DNA of 37,458 bases, from positions 1 to 37,458 of the IMG/VR virus record IMGVR_UViG_3300035070_002537; one strand, written 5' to 3'. The position numbers and the translations under genes were made by a program. Below the pieces are notes generated by a model that saw only the letters and a program-made list of their open reading frames with translations, was not told the DNA's origin and searched no databases. Positions 7,094 through 14,864 of the stretch are shown here, piece after piece (within the stretch, counting starts at the first letter, position 1; every line of letters begins with the position of its first letter). This DNA comes from a virus.

Positions 7094-8814
7094 TAAGAAA
7101 CCCTCGCATAGTCAACACGCAAGAAGCCATCAGACCCTACATCTGCAACGTCTGCATTTTCCTGGGCTATTACACCAAATGCCGGTTGATCTGTGTCAAT
7201 TAACCAGTCCCATTTGTACCAAGCGCGCCCGCCTGCCGTTTCGCCAACTTTGCGGATATTGGTTTTTAGCCGGGCGTCAGAAAGCGCTGCCAAGCCCATT
7301 GCCAACCCGCCCAAACCGCCAGCCGCACTACCAATCTGCTGCAACGGGTCGGCGCCTTGTTGTATGCCGGGTATCCCCGGTAACCCACCTGCCTGCGATC
7401 CTTGCCCCGTAGCTATATTAGCTAAAATTGCAGCGAGCTGCTGATCAACTCCGGATATACCCTGCCCGGTTTGCTGTAACAACCCTGCAATATTACCACC
7501 GTATGCACCGTACAGGTCGGCCAGCGTTGACCCCTGAATGTTTTGCAAGTTGGCCAGTGCTGTGTTTTGTGTGCCAAGGTTTTGCGCCAGTAACGTGCCT
7601 GCATTATAGCGTTGAGCGCCAACAGTACCTGCCGTGTTACCGATAGCATTAGCACCTGCCATGCTCATGTTTTGCGCAACATTACCAAGGTTTTGTCCGG
7701 TTTGCGCCTGCAACCCTGCACCCGTTAAATTTGCCTGACCAACCTGTCCGAGCACATCACGTCCCAACTGACCGGCGATATTAACACCAGTTTGGTTTGT
7801 GCTGCCAATCTGCCCTAGCACGTTTTGACCTAGGTTACCCGCGAGCGTACCTAACGCCTGCCCTGTGCCGCTGATCAGTCCAGACTCTAACCCTGCCTGC
7901 GCGCCGCGTAACTGACCTATTTGCCCTGCCGCTTGCTGACCCATACCTGACAATCCAGCTAGGCGGTTATACTGGTTACCGTAATCCTGCGCCGCCAAGC
8001 CTATAGCATTTTGCTGTAACTCTTGTCTGACGTTACCACCCCCCAAACCACCAATAGCAGCTTGGTTCCTTAATAACGCCTTCTCTGACTGGTCAACTAA
8101 ATATTGCTGCCCAGGAGACTGGCTAAAGTTCTGGTACGCCAGCTGCTGCGCTTGTGGCCCATACGCGCCGCTAAGTGCTGACTGTAGATCAAACGCCGCA
8201 TTACCCCCCTGTGCATAGCCTGCCATAGGTGCGACAGCCTGATCAAACCTACCTGCCGATTGTGTCAGTCCCTCGCCTTGCGCCTGTCTTAACGGGTCAC
8301 CAGCTATGCCGTAAATCTTCATGGCCTCATTGGCTATCTGCGCGTTGCTTGCCCCAGCCTGCCGCTGAACAATGTCGTTAATATTCATTCCCATGTCGGC
8401 GGCTTGTTGTTTGCCAGCATTTAGCGATTGCTGCCCAGCTAACGCGCCGCCAGCTATATCACCACGCGCAATATCGGCACCGTATTGTAGTGTGTCGAGT
8501 TGTCCGGTTAGACCAGCTTGCAACGCCTGTTCGCTACCTGCCAACCCAGAGACTGGTTGATTTGTGCCTCTGTATTGCGCTGCACCAGGAAGCATTTGCA
8601 CGTCAGGCGCCTTGCCGGTATTAACAGTTTGGTTTACATTGTCTCTAAACACCTCAAACGAGGGCGCGCCCTCTATCGGTCTACCTGCCGTGTCAACAGC
8701 CACACCATCAACATAATCTACCGGCACAGAGCGCAAGCCATATCGTCTAGCCATCTCAAAGATGGCCTCTTTTATTTCAGGACCACCCCATTTTGCCCAT
8801 GCATCAACTGCCAT
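7093..8814 (-). CDS. DNA-transfer/ejection protein with C-terminal S74-like segment (573 aa)
   Basis: The protein is dominated by Gly, Ala and Gln, with many repeats of the form A-G-x-x-G-Q-x-L-G and Q-A-N-L-T-G-A-G across residues 90-500, as in podovirus DNA-transfer proteins. The last 60 residues begin S-D-A-R-L-K-T-N-I-R-K-V-G and include F-G-V-I-A-Q-E. This is the signature of the S74 intramolecular-chaperone family, usually found at the end of tailspikes. Here it is short, with no room for the full helical chaperone part, so self-cleavage is doubtful. It may instead be a structural leftover used for assembly. The gene lies in the P22 gp20-like position. Confidence 0.72.
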   Translation of the reverse strand: MAVDAWAKWGGPEIKEAIFEMARRYGLRSVPVDYVDGVAVDTAGRPIEGAPSFEVFRDNVNQTVNTGKAPDVQMLPGAAQYRGTNQPVSGLAGSEQALQAGLTGQLDTLQYGADIARGDIAGGALAGQQSLNAGKQQAADMGMNINDIVQRQAGASNAQIANEAMKIYGIAGDPLRQAQGEGLTQSAGRFDQAVAPMAGYAQGGNAAFDLQSALSGAYGPQAQQLAYQNFSQSPGQQYLVDQSEKALLRNQAAIGGLGGGNVRQELQQNAIGLAAQDYGNQYNRLAGLSGMGQQAAGQIGQLRGAQAGLESGLISGTGQALGTLAGNLGQNVLGQIGSTNQTGVNIAGQLGRDVLGQVGQANLTGAGLQAQTGQNLGNVAQNMSMAGANAIGNTAGTVGAQRYNAGTLLAQNLGTQNTALANLQNIQGSTLADLYGAYGGNIAGLLQQTGQGISGVDQQLAAILANIATGQGSQAGGLPGIPGIQQGADPLQQIGSAAGGLGGLAMGLAALSDARLKTNIRKVGETAGGRAWYKWDWLIDTDQPAFGVIAQENADVADVGSDGFLRVDYARVS

Positions 8815-9452
8815 TATACGCTACCTCCCGGACCATCACCGCGCGCTCCACCAGCACTGTTTCTTCCGCCTCTGCTGCTGCCGCCATCACCACCCGAGCC
8901 ACCTCTGTCGCCTTGCCCCTCAGTCTGACCACCGCTACCTTGCCGACTATTGTTATACATGCCACCTAGCGCCACCTGCGGTTGTTGTGGTATAGCCTGC
9001 TGTAACTGCAACATAAACGACTGCATCTCTTTTGCGCGTTGCGACTGTATTTCTTGTGGAGTTAACGCCAGTGCCTGCTGTGGCGTAGTAAACTGCGGAA
9101 TCTGTACGTTTTGCATCCAGCTTGTATCGGCTTGGATTTGTTGCGGCTGAAACGCACTGTAATCAACCGGCATACCCATCAACGCATTTTGCATCTGCGG
9201 TAGGCCACGGCTTATCTGCTGTTGTGCGCCCATGTTACCCTGCAAAAATGCATCTGCTTGCCTCGGTGCCGCCTCACCAAAAATATTTAACGCCGCTTGC
9301 TGTCCAGCAAGATAGTTATCCTGAGCGGCAGGGAACAACATCGACACATCACGCCGCGCCTGTTGTGCCAACTTGTCTTGTAGTGCAAGCGTTTGTTCAT
9401 TGCTTGCTATCTGCGCATTTTGTGCGCTCTTGTCTGTGCCGCCACTGCCCAT
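8814..9452 (-). CDS. Gln/Gly-rich internal virion protein candidate (212 aa)
   Basis: The N-terminal two thirds are Gln/Ala-rich helices (L-A-L-Q-D-K-L-A-Q-Q-A-R-R-D-V). The last 45 residues are almost all Gly, Ser, Arg and Asp (G-G-S-G-G-D-G-G-S-S-R-G-G-R) and are likely disordered. It is the first gene of the ejection block, in the P22 gp7-like position. Its start lies 56 bases inside the 3' end of the DUF2824-like gene in another frame, an unusually long overlap that suggests translational coupling. Function is inferred from position and composition only. Confidence 0.62.
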   Translation of the reverse strand: MGSGGTDKSAQNAQIASNEQTLALQDKLAQQARRDVSMLFPAAQDNYLAGQQAALNIFGEAAPRQADAFLQGNMGAQQQISRGLPQMQNALMGMPVDYSAFQPQQIQADTSWMQNVQIPQFTTPQQALALTPQEIQSQRAKEMQSFMLQLQQAIPQQPQVALGGMYNNSRQGSGGQTEGQGDRGGSGGDGGSSRGGRNSAGGARGDGPGGSV

Positions 9453-9924
9453 TTATTAGATGCTCCCGTAATTGCTGGCGCGTTGCGCCGTACAAATATA
9501 CGTCTATTATATTCCCATTTTTCATAAAAGACGACCGCCTAATTCCTTCAAGTTCTAATCCCATTAATTCAGCAAATCGCCTGACGTGCTTGTAAATCAC
9601 AGGTATCTCTGCAATGATTTTTTGATAATGCTCTGGCGCATGAGTTACCCACCAGACTATCAGTGCCCTGATTATCTCTCGCGACTTGGCGCGTTTACAT
9701 GGTAAAACCATCGGATGGACGTTTAAGGTAACTTGGTTAACATGGTCAAATGCAACCAGCCCAACAAGCGTATCGCTATCCATAAGCGTTACCCATGCCT
9801 TGTTTTGCAGGACTGGTTCATAATATTCTGGTTGGTGCCCGTCCTCTGTGATAACGTCCCAGATTACCGGCATTGTGACAACAGACTTGATAAGATCAAC
9901 ATCAAAAGTCTGCTGGATATTCAT
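9397..9924 (-). CDS. GNAT-fold protein, DUF2824/P22 gp14-like (175 aa)
   Basis: The sequence has an acetyltransferase-like layout. A strand pair W-V-T-L-M-D-S-D-T-L-V-G-L-V-A-F precedes a V-L-P-C-K-R-A-K-S-R-E segment in the acetyl-CoA loop position. Helical R-A-L-I-V-W-W-V and R-R-F-A-E-L-M-G-L-E-L-E-G segments follow. This matches the DUF2824 family, which includes P22 gp14, a protein placed between the tail-plug genes and the ejection genes and linked to head assembly. Whether it acetylates anything is unknown. The basic C-terminal tail (R-H-R-Q-E-R-T-K) is encoded in the overlap with the next gene. Confidence 0.7.
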   Translation of the reverse strand: MNIQQTFDVDLIKSVVTMPVIWDVITEDGHQPEYYEPVLQNKAWVTLMDSDTLVGLVAFDHVNQVTLNVHPMVLPCKRAKSREIIRALIVWWVTHAPEHYQKIIAEIPVIYKHVRRFAELMGLELEGIRRSSFMKNGNIIDVYLYGATRQQLREHLINGQWRHRQERTKCADSKQ

Positions 9925-10178
9925 ACAGCTATCCAGCCCTGAGTTTTATCGCCACCGATGTCAGGTAACATTTTGCGATACTGGATAGACCCGGCAGATC
10001 CTGCTGTGTCAAGATACAGCGCGTATTGTTGCGCCTCAACAACACCTTCAGGTGATCCACTGCCAATAATCGGCATCAGATCGGACACCAACAAAACCCA
10101 TTGTTGAAACGTTGGTTGCATCACACCGGATGGCGTCACTATCGGCCATGCCGCGTTTAGTCTCCTGATGTCTGCCAT
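9921..10178 (-). CDS. Small virion-module protein of unknown function (85 aa)
   Basis: This short soluble protein has aromatic and proline residues near the start (A-A-W-P-I-V-T-P-S-G) and the segment M-Q-P-T-F-Q-Q-W-V. Its Gly-containing C-terminus ends T-Q-G-W-I-A-V. Proteins with this layout are often found just after the gp10-like gene in short-tailed phages. It overlaps the next start by ATGA and begins one base after the gp10-like gene. In P22 this position is taken by the gp26 tail needle, but this protein is far too short and lacks a coiled coil, so it is not a needle. Confidence 0.6.
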   Translation of the reverse strand: MADIRRLNAAWPIVTPSGVMQPTFQQWVLLVSDLMPIIGSGSPEGVVEAQQYALYLDTAGSAGSIQYRKMLPDIGGDKTQGWIAV

Positions 10179-10179
10179 T

Positions 10180-11616
10180 TCAGCCCCTTATGTCAGCTGT
10201 CAGCTGGATAATGACAACCTTGACCGGCGCGCTTATCGTAAATTTAAACACAGAAAACCTCGGTATTCTACCATTCCTGCGCCAGATTGCTCGCCGCGTA
10301 TACTCGCCGATACGTCCCATCGAGCGCAATCGCTCATCGGCGTATGTCTTGCCACCATCTTTGCTGATTGATAACCCTATTTGTGGGTCATTATCTGCAC
10401 TGTTACCCACGCCTGATTCAACAGTTAATTCGAGTGTCGGCAATTTAAAAGACTGCATGTTGTTTTGGAAAGGTTGTGTGCTAACTATACGCCTGATGTT
10501 TGCGCCGTACTCTGTGTAAACATCAGTATTAAGATCGCCAATACGTCCGTCTACATTATCGCCGACTATGATTTTACCGTATGCCTGCACAATGGAATTA
10601 GCTCTAAAACGGGATAATGACACACCACCAACAGCGTTAGTAATCGCTGATTTTCTCTCGTGCCACCTGCCAGTTATTGTGTCTATAACTATTGTTGTAG
10701 ATGGCAGATTAAACCCAACAAAATAGGCGCCTTTTTGAGCGTAGGCCCACGCCGTTATAGACGCAACCTCGGCACCGGTTAGCGCATGTAACAGCGTGTC
10801 GATCGCCGTTGTACTGACTTTTTGTACAGTGTTTCCTGTAAATGACCAGATTGCCGGGGACTCGTTTTTACCTGCGCCAACAAACATAAATGTATCATTT
10901 GCATTAACGACAGAAAAAGTGGCGCTAATACCTTTGTCAAGATACAAGCCGCTACGACGGAACGGGAACCCTGATCCTCCAACGTTTTGAAACGCCTCGC
11001 AGGTTGAGGCCCCACCAATAAATAGTTGATTTTTAAATACCAATGGTGCGGTAATATAGTCAGGGTCAGCCTCCGCTGTGCCGAAATCTAACGCGTTATA
11101 TGATGTGCCATCATTCAGCGCTGAGATAATAAATTTTTTGCTGTCTGTGGTTACAACAAAATACCCATCTAAAAAAACCACCGACTGCGGCAATCCATTG
11201 GCCTTAAAATCAGCATCAGCGATTATGGCGAGCACACCTGTTGACGCGGTATAAATATACCCGTCAACGCCCGGCACCAGTATAAACAACTGGCTACCAT
11301 TGTCAGCCATGCTCACCCTTGCTGTTGTTGGTATAGCGCCTAGACTTGTTAACGAGTTGTCAGAGTTTAGCCTGTAGATCGCCTGTCCGTTTACAAAGTA
11401 TGGCACGCCGTCCATCACATGCGCACCGCGGTTTGCGTTTTGTACCTCGCCACTAGTGGCAAGTTGAGCAATACCTGGCGTACCAAACAACGTCTCTTGC
11501 GCCAAGGCTTGTGACTGCACAACGTTGACATACAGGTTAGTACATTGTTGCGCGCTCACCGGCATGGAGTCGGATAAATAAAATCCGTTTGTGATCGGTA
11601 AAGGAGTAATAGCCAT
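10180..11616 (-). CDS. Packaged-DNA stabilisation protein, P22 gp10-like (478 aa)
   Basis: The size matches P22 gp10 (about 470 residues). The beta-rich sequence has the opening common to this family: G-F-Y-L-S-D-S-M-P followed by Q-C-T-N-L-Y-V-N, then T-P-G-I-A-Q-L. Blade-like repeats follow, such as G-Y-I-Y-T-A-S-T-G and G-Y-F-V-V-T-T-D-S-K-K-F, and a C-terminal D-P-Q-I-G-L-S-I-S-K-D-G-G-K-T. In P22, gp10 hexamers close the tail hub below gp4 and stop DNA leaking from the filled head. The gene is in the expected place between the gp4-like gene and the gp14-like gene. Confidence 0.85.
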   Translation of the reverse strand: MAITPLPITNGFYLSDSMPVSAQQCTNLYVNVVQSQALAQETLFGTPGIAQLATSGEVQNANRGAHVMDGVPYFVNGQAIYRLNSDNSLTSLGAIPTTARVSMADNGSQLFILVPGVDGYIYTASTGVLAIIADADFKANGLPQSVVFLDGYFVVTTDSKKFIISALNDGTSYNALDFGTAEADPDYITAPLVFKNQLFIGGASTCEAFQNVGGSGFPFRRSGLYLDKGISATFSVVNANDTFMFVGAGKNESPAIWSFTGNTVQKVSTTAIDTLLHALTGAEVASITAWAYAQKGAYFVGFNLPSTTIVIDTITGRWHERKSAITNAVGGVSLSRFRANSIVQAYGKIIVGDNVDGRIGDLNTDVYTEYGANIRRIVSTQPFQNNMQSFKLPTLELTVESGVGNSADNDPQIGLSISKDGGKTYADERLRSMGRIGEYTRRAIWRRNGRIPRFSVFKFTISAPVKVVIIQLTADIRG

Positions 11617-12038
11617 TATGTAAGGGACACTACAATTGTGTTGCCGCTAGGCGTTATCGTTATGCCAGCGCCTGCGATTATTGATACCATCGTCGGGCTT
11701 GTTGCATTTGTGTTTAGCATAATAGGCGCCCCTGTGGTGTCCACTGTAAAGTTATGCGACAACTTAAGCCCGTTCTGTGGCGACACAGATGCAGCTATGC
11801 CAGAGCCATTTTCGATGTTGCGTATCCTGTTAACGCTGCCGCTTTTTTCAAGCACCGGCGTACCTGTAACAGACCCTGCTTGCACAATGGTACCAGTAAC
11901 ACCAAGTGCCGTTTGAAAACTTGCAAGATCAATCTTGTAGTTAACGCCACTTGCAAAATACGTTAGGTATGCCCCACTTGGCAGATCCGTGCTAGACGGA
12001 AAATTGCTCTCTTTGCGTCCGTTACTCTGCTGCGTCAT
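11616..12038 (-). CDS. Beta-rich virion protein of unknown function (140 aa)
   Basis: The protein is Thr/Ser/Gly/Asn-rich, with repeating beta-prone segments (V-L-E-K-S-G-S-V-N-R-I-R-N-I-E-N and G-A-G-I-T-I-T-P-S-G-N-T-I-V-V). This suggests a fibrous or decoration fold. It lies between the gp4-like and gp10-like genes, overlaps the former by 17 bases and shares one base with the latter. The position suggests a tail-hub or fibre-associated part. No named family is recognised. Confidence 0.6.
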   Translation of the reverse strand: MTQQSNGRKESNFPSSTDLPSGAYLTYFASGVNYKIDLASFQTALGVTGTIVQAGSVTGTPVLEKSGSVNRIRNIENGSGIAASVSPQNGLKLSHNFTVDTTGAPIMLNTNATSPTMVSIIAGAGITITPSGNTIVVSLT

Positions 12039-12510
12039 TTGTGCCGATCTCCAGTGCTATCGAACCTGTTGTTTCTGCCAGTATTGCCGACTCATCGTCT
12101 TGGTAAAAATGCGTACCATATGCCACGCCTTGCATATTGCCGCTGCCGACCGGCAATGTTGACGGGTACCGCATACGATACATAACCTGACCCAATTTAC
12201 GCATAGTGCTCATACCATCAGCCGCCGCTGCAACCAACAGAGGTGAGATTTCACCACCATAATCAGGGGCGACCTCTAACGCCATGTTTGCGATTAGGCC
12301 GCGTAGTGCGCCCGTTGGGATTGTTACCTCATCACCAAGGTTTGATACCTCTGTAAACCCAAGCGATACGCCATCAGCATCAAGCGCCAACATGAAGTTG
12401 TTTAGTGCAAAAATAAAATCCTGGTACTCGTCAGGTTCCAGATCTGCCTCGCTGGCTTGCACTAAAATCCGTTGCAAACTTGCCTTTGCTACTTGCGCTA
12501 CCGTTGCCAT
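12022..12510 (-). CDS. Tail accessory factor, P22 gp4-like (162 aa)
   Basis: The length is close to P22 gp4 (166 residues). It has the helical N-terminus of the family (A-S-L-Q-R-I-L-V-Q-A-S-E-A-D-L-E-P-D-E-Y-x-D-F) and the L-N-N-F-M-L-A-L-D-A-D-G and G-A-L-R-G-L-I-A-N-M-A-L-E-V-A-P-D-Y segments. In P22, gp4 binds the portal after packaging and connects the head to gp10. The gene begins within the 58-residue gene that follows the coat terminator and lies in conserved P22 order. Confidence 0.85.
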   Translation of the reverse strand: MATVAQVAKASLQRILVQASEADLEPDEYQDFIFALNNFMLALDADGVSLGFTEVSNLGDEVTIPTGALRGLIANMALEVAPDYGGEISPLLVAAAADGMSTMRKLGQVMYRMRYPSTLPVGSGNMQGVAYGTHFYQDDESAILAETTGSIALEIGTNDAAE

Positions 12511-12607
12511 CTTCCCGCACCCAACCCAGTTTTAAAGCCGCTTCGATATTTTCTTTGCGGTCGTTTGTCTCAACAATAACACCGCTTTTCTTACGCCATT
12601 TTATCAT
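12431..12607 (-). CDS. Small head-module protein after the coat gene (58 aa)
   Basis: The frame starts at ATG 12,607 behind a GGTGA ribosome site and ends with TGA at 12,431-12,433. The N-terminus is basic (M-I-K-W-R-K-K-S-G-V-I-V-E-T-N-D), followed by I-E-A-A-L-K-L-G-W-V-R. Small proteins with this W-R-K-x-x-G-x-x-x-E-T-N-D pattern are common between coat and head-completion genes of phages; their function is unknown. The last 26 codons overlap the gp4-like gene in another frame. It is the first gene after the coat terminator. Confidence 0.65.
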   Translation of the reverse strand: MIKWRKKSGVIVETNDRKENIEAALKLGWVREDGNGSASSKGKFATDFSASQRGRSGT

Positions 12608-12624
12608 AAAATCACCAATACAAA

Positions 12625-12648
12625 CAAAAAAAGGGGCCGAAGCCCCTT
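12625..12648 (-). terminator. Intrinsic terminator after the coat gene
   Basis: Read on the minus strand, AAGGGGC-TTCG-GCCCCTT forms a perfect seven-base-pair stem with a stable TTCG loop, followed by a run of T. It starts ten bases after the coat stop codon. It should end or attenuate transcription so that coat mRNA greatly exceeds mRNA for the tail genes downstream. Confidence 0.92.
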
Positions 12649-12658
12649 ATGGTTTTGG

Positions 12659-13939
12659 TTAGCTCGCGCCCCATCCTTGCCCGGCAAAAAACGGATTAAG
12701 CACAGCGTAAGCAGGCCGCAAATCAAACCGCACAATCTGTTTGTTTTCGCGGATGCTTGAACCACGGCTTATACGGATATTGATACCGTCTTTGGTAGTC
12801 ATAACCGTATCCTGAGCGTTCAATTTCTTCATCGGCACGAAACCGATTGAAAACGCCTTTTTATGCCAAAACATATTTGGCTGATACAGTGTTGACGCAC
12901 TACCCAGCAGTGTAACCACATCACCAGACACAGGCGCGGAGTCCACCGTGTTATAAGCACCGCCAGCCTCATAAATTGCAGGGCCTTTGATCTTAATCAC
13001 ACCTGTGCCGGTACCTGAAAGCGTTACTGCCTCGGACACCACACCGGTGAACAACACGTTAGCACCAGCAGCGTTGATAACTGGCTGTCTTGTTGATAGG
13101 TTTAGCCTGTTACGACCCGCAATCTGCAACACCTCGCCAGCACGAACCTGCAAGTTAGCTTGGAATCCAGCCACTGTTAGGGACTGCTCAAAACTATCTT
13201 TGTGCGTCACATAGGTAACATCGGGGTTTGCGCCCAGTGTGCCCGCGCGATCAGCACCGGAGTGCGTGGTCACAGTATGCAATGCATCGGCGGTCATAAC
13301 GCGCATACCTGCAAAACGCTCTGCAATTGTTGCCATGCTGTTAGCGTTGTCGATGTTTTTACCGGCTACACCACCTGCACCAAGCGACCGCTGATCAGAC
13401 GCCAAGGATACTTGTGTGTAGGGGTTGACAAAATAACACCAGTCGTCATCCATCGGTACGCCTGCTGAGCGCATTACCGCGCCCGCAGCGGCAACATGCG
13501 ACCACGTTGATGCTGCTGTCCCGAATGTACCTGCCAGCAAGCCAGCATTTTCTGTACAAAACTGAGCAAAATCAACTTCCAAGTCTGTGACGATACGGCT
13601 TGCAATCGGCTTCAGCAATTCGTCAAGCTGACCCATCTTGATTGCTTCGTCTGCTTCGTAAAAATCGACTTCCTCGGTAAAATAATCCTGTACCGTACCA
13701 GTTGCCTTGCCGGTTATGATGCTCGTTGCAGTCGTCGCTGATATATCGCCATTGCTTGTACGCTTGGTGACGTAATCAGTTGGCCGCTTAAAATCTACGT
13801 TATCGCCAGAATCGGGGTTAAATCTGCCCTGTAAAAGTTGGGTATCCACGTTTTTAGACAACACTCGCGCATTGTCAAACGCGGGTAAAAACACTTTTGC
13901 AAGTTGCCGCGTAAAGTTACTATCAAAATTGTTAGCCAT
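12659..13939 (-). CDS. Major capsid protein, P22 gp5-like coat (426 aa)
   Basis: The length (P22 coat is 430 residues) and the opening M-A-N-N-F-D-S-N-F-T-R-Q-L-A-K-V-F fit the P22 coat family. So do R-F-N-P-D-S-G-D-N-V-D-F-K-R-P and the D-L-E-V-D-F-A-Q-F segment. Gly-rich and beta-rich middle parts match the HK97 fold with the P22 insertion domain. It is preceded by an AGGAG ribosome site eight bases from the ATG and followed by a strong terminator, as expected for the most abundant virion protein. The scaffold gene lies 16 bases upstream. Confidence 0.93.
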   Translation of the reverse strand: MANNFDSNFTRQLAKVFLPAFDNARVLSKNVDTQLLQGRFNPDSGDNVDFKRPTDYVTKRTSNGDISATTATSIITGKATGTVQDYFTEEVDFYEADEAIKMGQLDELLKPIASRIVTDLEVDFAQFCTENAGLLAGTFGTAASTWSHVAAAGAVMRSAGVPMDDDWCYFVNPYTQVSLASDQRSLGAGGVAGKNIDNANSMATIAERFAGMRVMTADALHTVTTHSGADRAGTLGANPDVTYVTHKDSFEQSLTVAGFQANLQVRAGEVLQIAGRNRLNLSTRQPVINAAGANVLFTGVVSEAVTLSGTGTGVIKIKGPAIYEAGGAYNTVDSAPVSGDVVTLLGSASTLYQPNMFWHKKAFSIGFVPMKKLNAQDTVMTTKDGINIRISRGSSIRENKQIVRFDLRPAYAVLNPFFAGQGWGAS

Positions 13940-13955
13940 GAGTGGCTCCTATAAA

Positions 13956-14801
13956 TTATTCAAAGATGACGCCATCTAGCGCCGGATGATCTGTTTTAGC
14001 GCCGCCACCGCGTAGGGGTTCTACTGGTGCCGGTGCTCTGGTTGTTTTTTTGCCTGAGACCGCTGCATTTTTTCTGACAACATTTTCGATATATGCTGCC
14101 GCCTTCATTGGGGACATTTTCGTTAACTTTTCCAGTTCGGCAAGATTGCGCCCAAGATAAGTCGTTATCAATGGCCCTTGGTCGTCGGTCAAAATATAAT
14201 TTGCAATGTCCTCACTAACCCCAAACGTCGCCACTGCTTGACCAGCCTTTGCAAGATCTTCTGCGGACACTCCCAACTTTTTAGCGCGCTCAGAGTATGC
14301 TGTTACTGTCTCAACATACTCGCGCTGTCTGTTTGCTAGTGTCTGCTGCTCTAATGCAATTTGCTGTTCACGCAATGCCGCTTGTTTAGCGTCATACGCT
14401 GCCCTGCGCTGTATTGCTTGGTCGCGCTGCGCCATTTTTTCGGCATAGTCGTCATCCCATGCATCCGGTAGCGCCGGTATCTCAGGCTCGCGCTCTTTGG
14501 GGATCTTGGCTTCAAGCTCTGCAAGCTTTCTTTTCAGCTCTTCCGCCTGCCGCTCTGTCTCTCTGAGTTTGTAGGTTTTTTTGGCTACAATCTCATCAAC
14601 AATCCGCTGTTGATCCTCGCTAAAACGCGTTTTTTCGTGTTCTTCGGGTGCTAACTCCGAAGCAGGTTCACCGCGCTGTTCATCATGCTGGTCGCCATGC
14701 TGTTCAGTCTCCACAAGCCCTGTTTCTTCCTCCGCCGCATCGTTTTCAGTTACGCCAGAATCGTAAATTACACCTGTTTCGTCTGCTTGTAGCTCACTCA
14801 T
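13956..14801 (-). CDS. Capsid scaffolding protein (281 aa)
   Basis: This acidic, coiled-coil protein has a disordered N-terminus (E-E-E-T-G-L-V-E-T-E-Q-H-G) and a long charged helix (about residues 70-165, R-E-T-E-R-Q-A-E-E-L-K-R-K-L). It ends with a basic segment near K-K-T-T-R-A-P-A. This composition and the position between portal and coat match P22 gp8 (303 residues), which guides procapsid assembly and then leaves. There is an AAGGG ribosome site before the ATG. Confidence 0.85.
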   Translation of the reverse strand: MSELQADETGVIYDSGVTENDAAEEETGLVETEQHGDQHDEQRGEPASELAPEEHEKTRFSEDQQRIVDEIVAKKTYKLRETERQAEELKRKLAELEAKIPKEREPEIPALPDAWDDDYAEKMAQRDQAIQRRAAYDAKQAALREQQIALEQQTLANRQREYVETVTAYSERAKKLGVSAEDLAKAGQAVATFGVSEDIANYILTDDQGPLITTYLGRNLAELEKLTKMSPMKAAAYIENVVRKNAAVSGKKTTRAPAPVEPLRGGGAKTDHPALDGVIFE

Positions 14802-14864
14802 GTTTTTGCCCTTTCGGTAATAGCCGCGATAAAGGTCGCGTACCTTATAACCAAATGTTATACG

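Noticed and set aside
7062-8928. Several plus-strand frames opposite the Gly/Gln-rich ejection proteins
   Set aside because: They arise from low-complexity coding sequence on the other strand. Cys/Pro-rich translations are the complement of Gly/Ala/Gln codons.
9122-9595. Plus-strand frame of 157 codons opposite the ejection and DUF2824-like genes
   Set aside because: It is antisense to well-supported late genes and has no recognisable features.
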